From JAGOEY01 sp017997515 (GTDB taxonomy: Bacteria > Pseudomonadota > Gammaproteobacteria > Burkholderiales > Burkholderiaceae_C), in assembly GCA_026314275.1 (NCBI GenBank), contig CP111109.1, positions 1,364,001 to 1,428,000 of the forward strand: a stretch of DNA of 64,000 nt, written 5' to 3'. A program made the position numbers and the translations under genes. How positions within the stretch are numbered: the stretch's first letter is position 1; every line of letters begins with the position of its first letter. The notes beneath the pieces were generated by a model that saw only the letters and a program-made list of their open reading frames with translations, was not told the DNA's origin and did no database searches. Below are positions 42,834-52,640 of this stretch, in pieces.

Positions 42834-42908
42834 TGTTTTCTCCAAAACTTCCACCCGTGCAACTGCAATTGGCTACACGGCTTGTGTGTGAAAGACTGTT
42901 AATAAAAC

Positions 42909-42940
42909 TGCACCGGAAATGCCTGGGCATTTTCAGTGCA
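42909..42940 (-). promoter_or_regulatory. Long hairpin at the start of the rplC leader (attenuator or terminator)
   Basis: On the minus strand TGCACTGAAAATGCC and GGCATTTCCGGTGCA form a stem of about 14 pairs with one mismatch and a tiny loop, followed by GTTTTATT. It begins right at the expected transcription start of the promoter at 42948-42976. It may terminate rpsJ read-through or control the operon. Confidence 0.65.
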
Positions 42941-42947
42941 GCCTTGG

Positions 42948-42976
42948 AGTATAGCGCGCGCTTGAATTTTCAGCAA
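42948..42976 (-). promoter_or_regulatory. Promoter for the rplC-rpsQ transcript
   Basis: On the minus strand TTGCTG (42971-42976), a 17-base spacer, and TATACT (42948-42953). Transcription should start near 42941, about 110 bases before the rplC ATG. Confidence 0.65.
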
Positions 42977-43037
42977 GCGCGCCACTTTCTCCGGGCGGTT
43001 TGTGGCTCCCGCTTGCGCGGAAACCACACCATTTTGC

Positions 43038-43352
43038 TTACTGCAGCTTGATTTCGACGTCCACGCCGGCAGGCAGGTCGAGCTTCATCAGTGCGTCAAC
43101 GGTTTTGTCCGTTGGGTCAACGATGTCCATCAGACGCTGGTGCGTGCGGATTTCCAGCTGGTCACGGCTCGTCTTGTTGACGTGGGGTGAACGCAGAATG
43201 TCGAAACGCTTCATGCGGGTTGGCAGGGGCACGGGGCCCTTGACAATCGCGCCGGTGCGCTTGGCGGTGTCCACAATTTCAGCGGCCGATTGGTCGATGA
43301 GTTTGTAGTCGAACGCCTTCAGGCGGATACGGATTTTTTGCTTGGTAGACAT
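43038..43352 (-). CDS. rpsJ: 30S ribosomal protein S10
   Basis: The product has 104 residues: IRIRLKAFDYKLIDQSAAEIV and VGPVPLPTRMKRFDILRSPH-like core (here GPVPLPTRMKRFDILRSPHV). It is also the NusE antitermination factor. It follows tuf by 24 bases, so it belongs to the str transcript here, with a gap before rplC. Confidence 0.98.
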   Translation of the reverse strand: MSTKQKIRIRLKAFDYKLIDQSAAEIVDTAKRTGAIVKGPVPLPTRMKRFDILRSPHVNKTSRDQLEIRTHQRLMDIVDPTDKTVDALMKLDLPAGVDVEIKLQ

Positions 43353-43376
43353 GGTAATTCCTTATCTTTTGCAGAA

Positions 43377-44567
<1,191 letters not shown>

Positions 44568-44699
44568 TTTTCAATTCTCCAAAAGAGCATGCCCGTGTGT
44601 GGTTTAACGTCTGCATCCGATTGCTGGTTCGCCCCGCACGGGAACAGGGCGGCACCGGATCGCAGACAAAAAAAATAGATCCAAACTACAACGCCGAGC

Positions 44700-44799
44700 T
44701 TCTTTCGCGAAACACCGTGGAACCGGCTTTGCCGGGCCACTGGTGTTGCCCCCTGCAAGGGGGTGGGCGAAAGACGCGAAGCGCTGCAGCCTGGGGGTG
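44700..44799 (+). repeat. Repeat A copy 5, inside the str operon
   Basis: AACACCGTGGAACCGGCTTTGCCGGGCC, CCCCCTGCAAGGGGG, then GCAGCCTGGGGGTG. The end is 4 bases from the fusA stop. It separates fusA from tuf. Confidence 0.85.
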
Positions 44800-44803
44800 T
44801 GCC

Positions 44804-46906
44804 TTATTTGGCGCGGGCAGCGACGATGGCTTCAGCCACGTTGCGAGGCGCTTCCGAGTAGTGCTTGAATTCCATCGAATACGTTGCACGACCTTGGGTC
44901 GCAGAACGCAACGTGGTGGAATAACCAAACATTTCTGACAGCGGCACTTCCGCCTTGATGGCCTTACCGCCGCCAGGAATGTCTTCCATGCCTTGCACCA
45001 TGCCGCGACGCGAGGACAGGTCGCCCATCACGTTGCCGGCGTAGTCTTCAGGCGTTTCCACTTCCACCGCCATCATGGGCTCCAGAATCACGGGGCCGGC
45101 CTTGCGGCAGCCTTCCTTGAAACCGAAGATCGCAGCCATCTTGAACGCGAGCTCGTTCGAGTCCACATCGTGGTACGAACCGAAGTGCAGCGTGACCTTG
45201 ACGTCCACGACGGGGTAACCCGCCAGCACACCTTGCGTCACGGCTTCGTTGAAGCCCTTTTCCACCGCGGGGATGAATTCACGAGGAACCACACCGCCCT
45301 TGATGGCGTCAACAAATTCATTGCCCTTGCCGGTTTCGTTGGGCTCAATCTTGAGCACCACGTGGCCGTACTGACCCTTACCGCCGGACTGGCGCACAAA
45401 CTTGCCTTCAGCGTCTTCCACCGTCTTGCGGATGGTTTCGCGGTAGGCCACCTGGGGCTTGCCCACGTTGGCTTCCACACCGAACTCGCGCTTCATGCGG
45501 TCCACAATGATTTCCAGGTGCAACTCACCCATCCCGGCAATCAGGGTCTGACCCGACTCTTCGTCGGTCTTGACGCGGAACGAAGGATCTTCTGCGGCCA
45601 GACGCTGCAGCGCGATTCCCATCTTTTCCTGGTCAGCCTTGGTCTTGGGTTCCACGGCCTGCGTAATCACAGGCTCCGGGAACACCATACGCTCCAGAAT
45701 GATGGGCGAACCCACGTCGGACAGCGTTTCGCCGGTGGTCACATCCTTCAAACCGACGCAGGCAGCAATGTCACCGGCGCGGATTTCGTCCACTTCCTGG
45801 CGCTCGTTGGCGTGCATCTGCACGATACGGCCAATACGCTCTTTCTTGCCCTTGACGGAGTTGTACACCGTGTCACCCTTGGTGAGCACACCCGAGTACA
45901 CGCGCACGAACGTCAGCTGTCCGACAAACGGGTCGGTCATCAGCTTGAATGCCAGCGCCGAGAACTTCTCTTTGTCATCGGCCTTGCGGGTGATGGGGTT
46001 TTCGTCCTCATCGGTGCCGGTGACATCAGGAATGTCGGTCGGCGCGGGCAGGAAGTCGAGCACGGCATCCAGCATGCGCTGCACGCCCTTGTTCTTGAAG
46101 GCGGTACCACACAGCATTGGCTGGATTTCGCAGGCGATGGTGCGCTGACGCAGACCGGCGAGGATTTCCTCTTCGGAGAGAGCACCCTCTTCGAGGTACT
46201 TGTTCATCAGCTCTTCGCTGGCTTCGGCCGCAGCCTCGACCATCTTCTCGCGCCACTCGTTGCACGTGTCAACCAGATCCGCGGGAATGTCACGGTATTC
46301 GAATTTCATGCCCTGGGACGCGTCGTCCCAGTAGATGGACTTCATCTTGATGAGGTCCACGACGCCTTCGAACTTGTCTTCGGCACCAATCGGCACCACG
46401 ATCGGCACCGGGCTGGCCTTCAGGCGCAGCTTCATGCCTTCGACCACCTTGAAGAAGTTGGCACCGGTACGGTCCATCTTGTTCACGAAGGCCAGGCGTG
46501 GCACCTTGTGCTTATTGGCTTGACGCCACACGGTTTCGGACTGGGGCTGAACACCACCCACGGCGCAGTACACCATCACAGCACCGTCGAGCACACGCAT
46601 GGAGCGCTCGACTTCAATGGTGAAGTCGACGTGGCCGGGGGTGTCAATGATGTTGATGCGGTGCTCGGGGCGGGACAGGTCCATGCCCTTCCAGAAGCAG
46701 GTCACGGCCGACGATGTGATCGTGATGCCGCGCTCTTGCTCTTGCTCCATCCAGTCGGTGGTCGCAGCGCCGTCATGCACTTCACCCAGCTTGTGGGTCA
46801 CGCCGGTATAAAACAGAATGCGCTCGGATGTGGTGGTTTTTCCGGCATCGATGTGCGCAGAAATGCCAATGTTGCGGTAGCGCTCAATAGGGGTATGGCG
46901 AGCCAT
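44804..46906 (-). CDS. fusA: Elongation factor G
   Basis: The product has 700 residues. G1 AHIDAGKTTTSERILFYTG, G3 DTPGHVDFT and G4 NKMDRTGANF are present, with domains IV-V (YGHVVLKIEP; GYPVVDVKVTLHFGSYHDVD) intact. It drives translocation and, with RRF, ribosome recycling. The gene is in str order rpsL-rpsG-fusA-tuf. Confidence 0.98.
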   Translation of the reverse strand: MARHTPIERYRNIGISAHIDAGKTTTSERILFYTGVTHKLGEVHDGAATTDWMEQEQERGITITSSAVTCFWKGMDLSRPEHRINIIDTPGHVDFTIEVERSMRVLDGAVMVYCAVGGVQPQSETVWRQANKHKVPRLAFVNKMDRTGANFFKVVEGMKLRLKASPVPIVVPIGAEDKFEGVVDLIKMKSIYWDDASQGMKFEYRDIPADLVDTCNEWREKMVEAAAEASEELMNKYLEEGALSEEEILAGLRQRTIACEIQPMLCGTAFKNKGVQRMLDAVLDFLPAPTDIPDVTGTDEDENPITRKADDKEKFSALAFKLMTDPFVGQLTFVRVYSGVLTKGDTVYNSVKGKKERIGRIVQMHANERQEVDEIRAGDIAACVGLKDVTTGETLSDVGSPIILERMVFPEPVITQAVEPKTKADQEKMGIALQRLAAEDPSFRVKTDEESGQTLIAGMGELHLEIIVDRMKREFGVEANVGKPQVAYRETIRKTVEDAEGKFVRQSGGKGQYGHVVLKIEPNETGKGNEFVDAIKGGVVPREFIPAVEKGFNEAVTQGVLAGYPVVDVKVTLHFGSYHDVDSNELAFKMAAIFGFKEGCRKAGPVILEPMMAVEVETPEDYAGNVMGDLSSRRGMVQGMEDIPGGGKAIKAEVPLSEMFGYSTTLRSATQGRATYSMEFKHYSEAPRNVAEAIVAARAK

Positions 46907-46994
46907 AAATCTCTTTCGTTAAGACAAACATGCCCGCGGTCCACCGAAGGGGGCGCGGGCCTGTCAATCTGAGGTGCCTCAGATGGGGCGGTTT

Positions 46995-47468
46995 TTAGAA
47001 ACGGAAGTGTGAGAAAGCCTTGTTGGCTTCAGCCATACGGTGCACTTCGTCACGCTTCTTCATTGCACCGCCACGGCCTTCGGTGGCTTCCATCAGCTCA
47101 TTGGCCAGACGCAGGGACATGGACTTTTCGCCACGCTTGCGTGCAGCCTCCTTCAACCAGCGCATGGACAGAGCCAAGCGACGGACAGGACGCACCTCAA
47201 CTGGCACTTGGTAGTTTGCACCACCGACACGGCGGGACTTGACTTCCACCATGGGCTTGACGTTGTTGATGGCCATCGTGAAGGCTTCCACTGGATCTTT
47301 GCCAGGATTCTTCTTTTCGATGAATTCGAGTGCACCGTAAATGATGCGCTCTGCAACAGCTTTTTTGCCGCCTTCCATGATCACGTTCATGAATTTGGAC
47401 AGCTCAACATTACCGAACTTGGGATCCGGCAGGATTTCACGTTTAGGGACTTCGCGACGACGTGGCAT
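46995..47468 (-). CDS. rpsG: 30S ribosomal protein S7
   Basis: The product has 157 residues: MPRRREVPKREILPDPKFG, then GGANYQVPVEVRPVRRLALS. It nucleates assembly of the 30S head, and in other bacteria it represses str-operon translation. Confidence 0.98.
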   Translation of the reverse strand: MPRRREVPKREILPDPKFGNVELSKFMNVIMEGGKKAVAERIIYGALEFIEKKNPGKDPVEAFTMAINNVKPMVEVKSRRVGGANYQVPVEVRPVRRLALSMRWLKEAARKRGEKSMSLRLANELMEATEGRGGAMKKRDEVHRMAEANKAFSHFRF

Positions 47469-47615
47469 TTTTCACCTCTTAATTGCTTCAGTTGGCACCT
47501 TGGCAGGCACCGCAAAAACCATTTGGTTTTTACTTACTCGACCCACAGCGGGTCACTACGCCGCATCTCCGCGCCACGCGGGAAACAGCACCTTTGAATC
47601 CGAATCCACCAGGGC

Positions 47616-47993
47616 TTATTTGGCCTTTGGCTTCTTTGCACCGTACTTGGAGCGCGACTGCTTGCGGTCTTTCACGCCTTGCAAGTCGAGCGAACCACGC
47701 ACGATGTGGTAACGCACACCGGGCAAGTCCTTGACACGACCGCCACGAACCAGCACCACGCTGTGCTCCTGCAGGTTGTGGCCTTCGCCGCCGATATAGG
47801 AGATGACCTCAAAACCGTTGGTCAGGCGCACTTTGGCAACCTTACGCAGAGCGGAGTTGGGCTTCTTGGGCGTCGTGGTGTACACACGGGTGCACACACC
47901 GCGGCGCTGCGGAGAGTTTTGCATCGCGGGGCTCTTCGAGTTGACTTTCTCGACCTCGCGCCCCTGACGCACGAGTTGGTTGATGGTTGGCAT
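47616..47993 (-). CDS. rpsL: 30S ribosomal protein S12
   Basis: The product has 125 residues. TPKKPNSALRKVAKVRLT holds the streptomycin-site Lys (TPKKPNS), and GGRVKDLPGVRYH holds the second; both look wild type. It is the first gene of the str operon, with a promoter about 100 bases upstream. Confidence 0.98.
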   Translation of the reverse strand: MPTINQLVRQGREVEKVNSKSPAMQNSPQRRGVCTRVYTTTPKKPNSALRKVAKVRLTNGFEVISYIGGEGHNLQEHSVVLVRGGRVKDLPGVRYHIVRGSLDLQGVKDRKQSRSKYGAKKPKAK

Positions 47994-48086
47994 TGAAAAA
48001 ACGTCCCTAAACGTTTGGAAACTTAACTAAAAACACGCGTGAAACGTGAAAACGTGAATCCCTTCGGAAATTCCGAAAAGCCTTCT

Positions 48087-48115
48087 AATGTAGCAGCTTG
48101 GGCTTGATCCGGCAA
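48087..48115 (-). promoter_or_regulatory. Candidate str operon promoter
   Basis: On the minus strand TTGCCG (48110-48115), a 17-base spacer, and TACATT (48087-48092). A small hairpin TTCGGAA/TTCCGAA lies in the leader. It is the best pair upstream of rpsL. Confidence 0.5.
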
Positions 48116-48170
48116 GTCTGTTGCCACAGACAAACCAGAGCAAGCACTAACTTCCATGCAAAGCTGCTGC

Positions 48171-49340
48171 TTACTTGATCCACAAACGGACAGCATCCCA
48201 GGCCCGGCCGAAGAACCCGGCCTGCTCCACCGCTTCGAGCGTGACCAGAGGCACATCCAGCAGTGGCTGGTCGGCCAGGGTGATCTTCAGCGAACCCACG
48301 GCCTGGCCCTTGGTGAACGGCGCGACCAGCGGGTCCGGACGAACCACCGTGGTTTTGACCTTGCCCGCGCTACCGGCCGGCACAGCCACCACGATGGCGT
48401 CCGGACGGCCCAGCTTGATGGTGTTGGCTGTGCCCTTCCACACATTGGGCGTGGCCACGGCCTGGCCTGCCTCGAACAGCTTGACCGCGTCAAACGCGGT
48501 GTAGCCCCAGTTCAGCAGCTTTTGCGATTCATTGGCGCGGGCGTTTTCGCTGGCGGCACCCAGCACCACGGACAGCAGGCGGCGGCTGCCGACACCGGGG
48601 AAGTCGCGCTTGGCGGTGGCCACCAGGCAGTAACCGGCGGCGTCAGTGTGGCCGGTTTTCAGGCCGTCGACGGTTGGGTCACGGAACAACAGCAGGTTGC
48701 GGTTGTTGCCATTCGAGGCAGGGGTACCGGGGTAGCGGTAAAACTTCATCGCGTCGTAATGCATGTACTCGGGAAAGTCGTGCATCAGACGGGTGGACAG
48801 CGTGGCCAGGTCACGGGCGGTGGTGAGGTGGCCGGGCTCGGTCAGCCCCTCGGGGTTTTTGTACGTGGTGGCGTTCATGCCCAAAGCCTTGGCCTGTGCA
48901 TTCATCAGCTCGACGAACCGCTCCACGGTGCCGCCCACACCTTCGGCCAGCGCCACTGTGGCGTCATTGCCGGACTGCACCACCATACCCTTGATCAGGT
49001 CTTCCACCGGCACCTGCATCTTGGGGTCGATGAACATACGCGAACCGGGCATCTTCCAGGCGCGCACGCTCACGGGCAGGGTTTGCTCCAGCGTCAGCTT
49101 TTTCGAGCGCAGCGCGTCGAACACCAGGTACGAGGTCATGAGTTTGGTCAGCGACGCCTGCTCCACCGGCACATCGATGTCCTTGGCCGCCAGGATCTGG
49201 TTGGCAGTCACATCCACCAGCATGTAGGTGCGTGCGGCGATTTCTGGGGGCTGCGGAGCCTGGGCCAGCGCCTGGAAGCTGGCGGGCAGCGCCAGGGCGG
49301 CAAACAACAATGCACGGATCGGGGACAGAAAACTTTTCAT
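48171..49340 (-). CDS. D-alanyl-D-alanine carboxypeptidase (PBP5/6 family)
   Basis: The product has 389 residues from MKSFLSPIRA (ATG 49340), with a signal peptide ending QALA. The penicillin-binding motifs are SLTK (about 64), SGN (VVQSGNDATVA) and KTG (GLKTGHTDAAG). The C-terminal beta domain and the amphipathic tail FFGRAWDAVRLWIK should anchor it to the inner membrane. It trims pentapeptides in peptidoglycan. It lies upstream of the str operon on the same strand. Confidence 0.96.
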   Translation of the reverse strand: MKSFLSPIRALLFAALALPASFQALAQAPQPPEIAARTYMLVDVTANQILAAKDIDVPVEQASLTKLMTSYLVFDALRSKKLTLEQTLPVSVRAWKMPGSRMFIDPKMQVPVEDLIKGMVVQSGNDATVALAEGVGGTVERFVELMNAQAKALGMNATTYKNPEGLTEPGHLTTARDLATLSTRLMHDFPEYMHYDAMKFYRYPGTPASNGNNRNLLLFRDPTVDGLKTGHTDAAGYCLVATAKRDFPGVGSRRLLSVVLGAASENARANESQKLLNWGYTAFDAVKLFEAGQAVATPNVWKGTANTIKLGRPDAIVVAVPAGSAGKVKTTVVRPDPLVAPFTKGQAVGSLKITLADQPLLDVPLVTLEAVEQAGFFGRAWDAVRLWIK

Positions 49341-49448
49341 GGATTCACAAGGCTGGGGAAGAAAGAGAAAAAAGAGAGAACCGGGCACGCTGCAACACAG
49401 AGGTACAGCGGAGGACGACCCCGGTAGACAGCCTGGGACGGGCTTAGT

Positions 49449-50111
49449 TCACGCAAAATCCGGTCCGGATGCGGCCGGCGCGCGCAAATGGCGCACCACC
49501 AAGCTTTTCAGAAGCGGCAATTGTCCGTGAAAGAAATGCCCGCCTCCGGGAATCACTGTCACAGGAAGTGTCTGGGGCCGCGCCCAGTCCATCACCGCCG
49601 CCAGTGGCACGGTGTCATCCTGCTCGCCATGCAGCGTCAGCGTATGGGCATGGGCCTCGGGTGGGATGTCGGCCACCGCAAAACGCGAGGCCGCCGTGCC
49701 CACAAGCACTACCTTTTCGATAGCACGCTGTGCCCACAGCGTCTGCACGGCATGGCTGGTGATAAAGGCGCCGAACGAAAACCCGGCCAACGCCAAAGTA
49801 CCCTGCGGCGCTACCTGCTGCACCACGGCCAGCAGGTCTTGCAACTCGCCCCGGCCTTCGTCGTACACCCCTTCCGTGGCACCGACACCGCGAAAGTTGA
49901 AACGTACCGCCTGCCAGCCGCACTGCACAAAGGCACGTGCCAGGGTCTGCACCACTTTGTTGTCCATGGTGCCGCCAAACAGCGGGTGCGGATGGGCGAT
50001 CACCACCACACCACGCGCTGCCACACCAGGGGCCAACTCGGGGGCATCCACCACGGCTTCGATGCTGCCGGCGGGGCCGGTCACCACAGTCTTCTGGGTT
50101 TTGGAGTTCAC
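49449..50111 (-). CDS. Alpha/beta hydrolase (COG2945 type)
   Basis: The product has 220 residues. AHPHPLFGGTMDNKVVQTL is the family start, RFNFRGVGATEG the oxyanion region, GFSFGAFI the nucleophile elbow, and HGEQDDTVP plus GGGHFFHG carry the Asp and His. Substrate unknown. It is followed by the peptidase gene about 110 bases downstream. Confidence 0.92.
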   Translation of the reverse strand: MNSKTQKTVVTGPAGSIEAVVDAPELAPGVAARGVVVIAHPHPLFGGTMDNKVVQTLARAFVQCGWQAVRFNFRGVGATEGVYDEGRGELQDLLAVVQQVAPQGTLALAGFSFGAFITSHAVQTLWAQRAIEKVVLVGTAASRFAVADIPPEAHAHTLTLHGEQDDTVPLAAVMDWARPQTLPVTVIPGGGHFFHGQLPLLKSLVVRHLRAPAASGPDFA

Positions 50112-50114
50112 GTT

Positions 50115-50171
50115 TTGCTACTGATTTAATAGCTGCCAGCGTACATTCACCGTGCGCCAGAAGCCAATTTG
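50115..50171. repeat. Repeat B copy 7
   Basis: TTTTGCTACTGATTTAATAGCTGCCAGCG, centre, GTGCGCCAGAAGCCAATTT. It lies in the gap between the ferredoxin and hydrolase genes, a few bases before the hydrolase start. Confidence 0.75.
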
Positions 50172-50197
50172 ATGCTTAAATTGATGTTCAAAGAGGC

Positions 50198-50584
50198 TCA
50201 ACGGCCCACATCTGCAGGTGTCAGCAGGCGCTCGACGACCACGCCGTTTTTCAGGTGCGACTCGACAATTTCATCGATGTCGCTGGCGTCCACATAGGTG
50301 TACCAGACGGCTTCGGGGTACACGACGGCGATCGGCCCACCTGCGCAGCGGTCCAGGCAACCGGCCTTGTTCACCCGCACCTTGCCGGGGCCGGACAGCC
50401 CCGCCTCCTTGACCAGCGACTTGCAGCGGTCAAACCCGGCCTGTGCGTCCAGCCGGGCGCAGCAATACTCTTCGTTCTTGCGTTCGTTCAGGCAGAAGAA
50501 GATGTGCCGCTCGTAATACGAGGCAGGCGCGTCGGTTGGTGGGGTCGGTGCGGTGCCGGAGGTGGCTTGGGTGGCTTGGGTCAT
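50198..50584 (-). CDS. [2Fe-2S] thioredoxin-like ferredoxin
   Basis: The product has 128 residues. The cysteine set is FFCLNER near 31, YCCARLD near 43 and GCLDRCAGG near 80, matching the thioredoxin-like ferredoxin family (Aquifex/NuoE type). An N-terminal Thr/Pro-rich stretch precedes it. It probably carries single electrons in the cytoplasm; the partner is unknown. It overlaps the VanZ gene stop (ATGA). Confidence 0.9.
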   Translation of the reverse strand: MTQATQATSGTAPTPPTDAPASYYERHIFFCLNERKNEEYCCARLDAQAGFDRCKSLVKEAGLSGPGKVRVNKAGCLDRCAGGPIAVVYPEAVWYTYVDASDIDEIVESHLKNGVVVERLLTPADVGR

Positions 50585-51699
50585 GGCCCGATTTTAGGAG
50601 GCGTGCCCCACGCCTGCTCGCGCCGGGAGAAACGCAGCACCACGTACACCAGCGTCACATACGGCCACAACCAGCCCAGCCACTGGACGATGCCATGGAA
50701 ACGGATGAACCGCCCCTGCTCCCAAGTCTGCAGGGTTTGCGCAAAATAGGCGCTGGTAGGGGCCTGGTTCAGCAGGCTCAGGTTCACGGCCGACGCCAGC
50801 AACAACAGCGCCGCACACGCCCGGCGCGGCACCCACGACAGCGCCAGACCCAGCAACAACGCGCCCCACAGCCCCACCCGCACCGGCAGGCTCAGCCATT
50901 CCCAGGCGTGCACCGGGCCGTAACTCAGCGCGGAGGACAAGGCCGTGGCACCAATACCCGCGGCCAGCACCACCCCCATCGTCACCACCCGCTGCAGCGG
51001 CGGGCGGATGATGCAAAACACCAGCAGGCACGGCACCAGCGCACCCAGCATCACACACAACATTTCAACGCCGGGCACCAGCGGCTCCAGCTCCATCTCG
51101 CGCAGCGGCATCCAGTCCAGAAACGGCGTGTCGGCCAGCAACTCACCCAGCGCCGCCTCCAGCCGCTCGAACACCTGGCCCAGCCCCATCGGCACCGCCG
51201 CCGGGAACAACAAGGCCACCGGCCACAGCACCAGCAAGGCCAGCGCCCCCCGTGCGTCGGCCACAAACCAGCGCCCGCGGAACTGGCTCCAGCGGTCGAT
51301 CACCCCGAAGGTTTGCAGCAGCTGCGCCACCAGTGCACCCAGCAGGCCGCCCAGCACGTTCAGCGCAAAGTCCACATTCGACGGCACCCGCATGGGCAGG
51401 AACCCCTGCAAGGTCTCCATCAGCAGCGACAGCGCCGCCACCCCCACCGTGGCCCACAGCACCGGCAGACGCGGACGGCCCGAGCGCAAAAAGGCCAGCG
51501 CCAGCAAGAACCCCATCGGCATGTAACCCAGCACATTCGACGCAACGTCAAACCCGGTCCAGTACCGTGGCAGCGGGGCCGCCATAAACGCCAGCGGGTG
51601 GATACCCTGGTCGCGGAAGTCGGCAAACGGGTACAGGCTGGCATACACAATCAGCGCGGCGTAGACCAGCGCAAGCGGCCAGGCTGAGGTCTTGTGCAT
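50581..51699 (-). CDS. VanZ-family membrane protein
   Basis: The product has 372 residues from MHKTSAWPLALVYAAL (ATG 51699). The frame extends upstream through a Repeat A copy, which is not protein-like. About ten hydrophobic helices are visible, with the VanZ region SLYPFADF ... DVASNVLGYMPMGFLLALAF ... LLGALVAQLLQTFGVIDRWS. VanZ domains are best known from low-level teicoplanin resistance; in most bacteria their role is undefined. Confidence 0.88.
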   Translation of the reverse strand: MHKTSAWPLALVYAALIVYASLYPFADFRDQGIHPLAFMAAPLPRYWTGFDVASNVLGYMPMGFLLALAFLRSGRPRLPVLWATVGVAALSLLMETLQGFLPMRVPSNVDFALNVLGGLLGALVAQLLQTFGVIDRWSQFRGRWFVADARGALALLVLWPVALLFPAAVPMGLGQVFERLEAALGELLADTPFLDWMPLREMELEPLVPGVEMLCVMLGALVPCLLVFCIIRPPLQRVVTMGVVLAAGIGATALSSALSYGPVHAWEWLSLPVRVGLWGALLLGLALSWVPRRACAALLLLASAVNLSLLNQAPTSAYFAQTLQTWEQGRFIRFHGIVQWLGWLWPYVTLVYVVLRFSRREQAWGTPPKIGP

Positions 51700-51708
51700 A
51701 GGATTAAG

Positions 51709-51803
51709 CCCCCCCCAGGCTTCGCGGACTTCGTTCCGCTCTCGCCAACCCCCTACAGGGGGCGATACCAGTGGCCCGGCAAAGCCGGTTCCACGGTATC
51801 TCT
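51709..51803 (-). repeat. Repeat A copy 6 (minus orientation)
   Basis: On the minus strand AGATACCGTGGAACCGGC to CCCCCTGTAGGGGG and GAAGCCTGGGGGGGG. The end is 9 bases before the VanZ ATG, and the G-run may serve as its ribosome site. Confidence 0.85.
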
Positions 51804-51873
51804 GGCCTCGGCAACGCCGCTCCCAACTGCAATCGACGGCTAAACAATGGTGCATTGCGTCGTGTTTAGTCGG

Positions 51874-52302
51874 CTAGAAGGGCTTGACCACCACCAGCAC
51901 CACAATGGCCAGCAGCAGCAGCACGGGCACCTCGTTGAACCAGCGGAACCAGCGGTGGCTGCGGGTGTTGCGGTTCTGCACAAACTTGCGCAACAGCACA
52001 CTGCACGCATGGTGGTACCCCACCACCAGCAGCACCGTCGTGAGTTTGGCGTGCATCCAGCCATTACCCGGCCCCAGGCCAATGCCGTAACCCAGCCACA
52101 GCCAGACCCCCAACGCCAGCGCAGGCACGGCCAGGATGGTGGTGAAGCGCAGCAGCTTGCCTGCCATCAGCAACAGCCGCTCCCGCTCGGCCAGGGAGCC
52201 GGGTGCCACCATCGCCAGGTTCACAAAAATACGCGGCAGGTAGAACAAACCAGCAAACCAGCTGGCGATAAAAACGATGTGGAGGGCTTTGATCCAGAGC
52301 AT
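51874..52302 (-). CDS. hemJ: Protoporphyrinogen oxidase HemJ (CopD family)
   Basis: The product has 142 residues in four membrane helices. Haem-pathway HemJ features are LWIKALHIVFIASWFAGLF (His near 8), GNGWMHAKLTTVLLVVGYHH, and a final LLLLAIVVLVVVKPF. It oxidises protoporphyrinogen IX to protoporphyrin IX in the inner membrane. The nearby hemB gene (divergent) supports haem synthesis over copper transport. Confidence 0.9.
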   Translation of the reverse strand: MLWIKALHIVFIASWFAGLFYLPRIFVNLAMVAPGSLAERERLLLMAGKLLRFTTILAVPALALGVWLWLGYGIGLGPGNGWMHAKLTTVLLVVGYHHACSVLLRKFVQNRNTRSHRWFRWFNEVPVLLLLAIVVLVVVKPF

Positions 52303-52397
52303 GGCCAGAGTTTAAGACGCCCCCCAGTCTGCTCACACAGCCAGCGAGCGACGGCGCAGACGCAAGGGGTTATTGCCAAGCCCACATAAAACGCTCA

Positions 52398-52450
52398 CAA
52401 ATTAATAGCTGTCGGCGCATGCTCTATCTGCGCAAGATGCCATTTTTATT
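52398..52450. repeat. Repeat B copy 8
   Basis: CAAATTAATAGCTGTCGGCGC, centre, TGCGCAAGATGCCATTTTTATT. Confidence 0.75.
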
Positions 52451-52480
52451 GAAAACTTGACGTATACACCTGCGCCAGGT

Positions 52481-52495
52481 ACGAAGCCTGGGGGT
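52481..52495 (+). repeat. Stub of Repeat A
   Basis: ACGAAGCCTGGGGGT matches only the terminal box of the family; the rest of the element is gone. Confidence 0.5.
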
Positions 52496-52510
52496 TTGCC
52501 AGCCCTTGAA

Positions 52511-52534
52511 AAAAACCCGGCACAAGGGCCGGGT
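52511..52534 (-). terminator. Terminator of the candidate small RNA
   Basis: ACCCGGC and GCCGGGT pair around 6 bases. On the minus strand a run of seven T follows (A-run at 52509-52515 on the plus strand). No protein gene ends here on that strand. Confidence 0.75.
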
Positions 52535-52640
52535 GTTGGAAGCCTCTTTGTGGTGACACATCAAGGCACCCGCTCAGGGAGGAAAAGCGGGGGAGCGGCA
52601 AGCCGCCCATGTGCAATCTAACAAAGCCACCAAGTGCCCA
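52511..52640 (-). ncRNA. Candidate structured small RNA
   Basis: On the minus strand four nested stems line up in order: TTGG/CCAA (52630-33 with 52536-39), CTTTGT/ACAAAG (52621-26 with 52546-51), GCACAT/ATGTGT (52609-14 with 52556-61) and CCCGCT/AGCGGG (52586-91 with 52569-74). A rho-independent terminator follows. This forms a long rod, as in 6S-like or other regulatory RNAs, but I cannot match a known family. No clear promoter was found, so the 5' end is uncertain. Confidence 0.45.

Noticed and set aside
44993..46972. 659-codon open frame antisense to fusA
   Set aside because: It is a shadow of the GC-rich fusA reading frame. The product is His/Gly/Val-rich without domain features, and fusA is certain.
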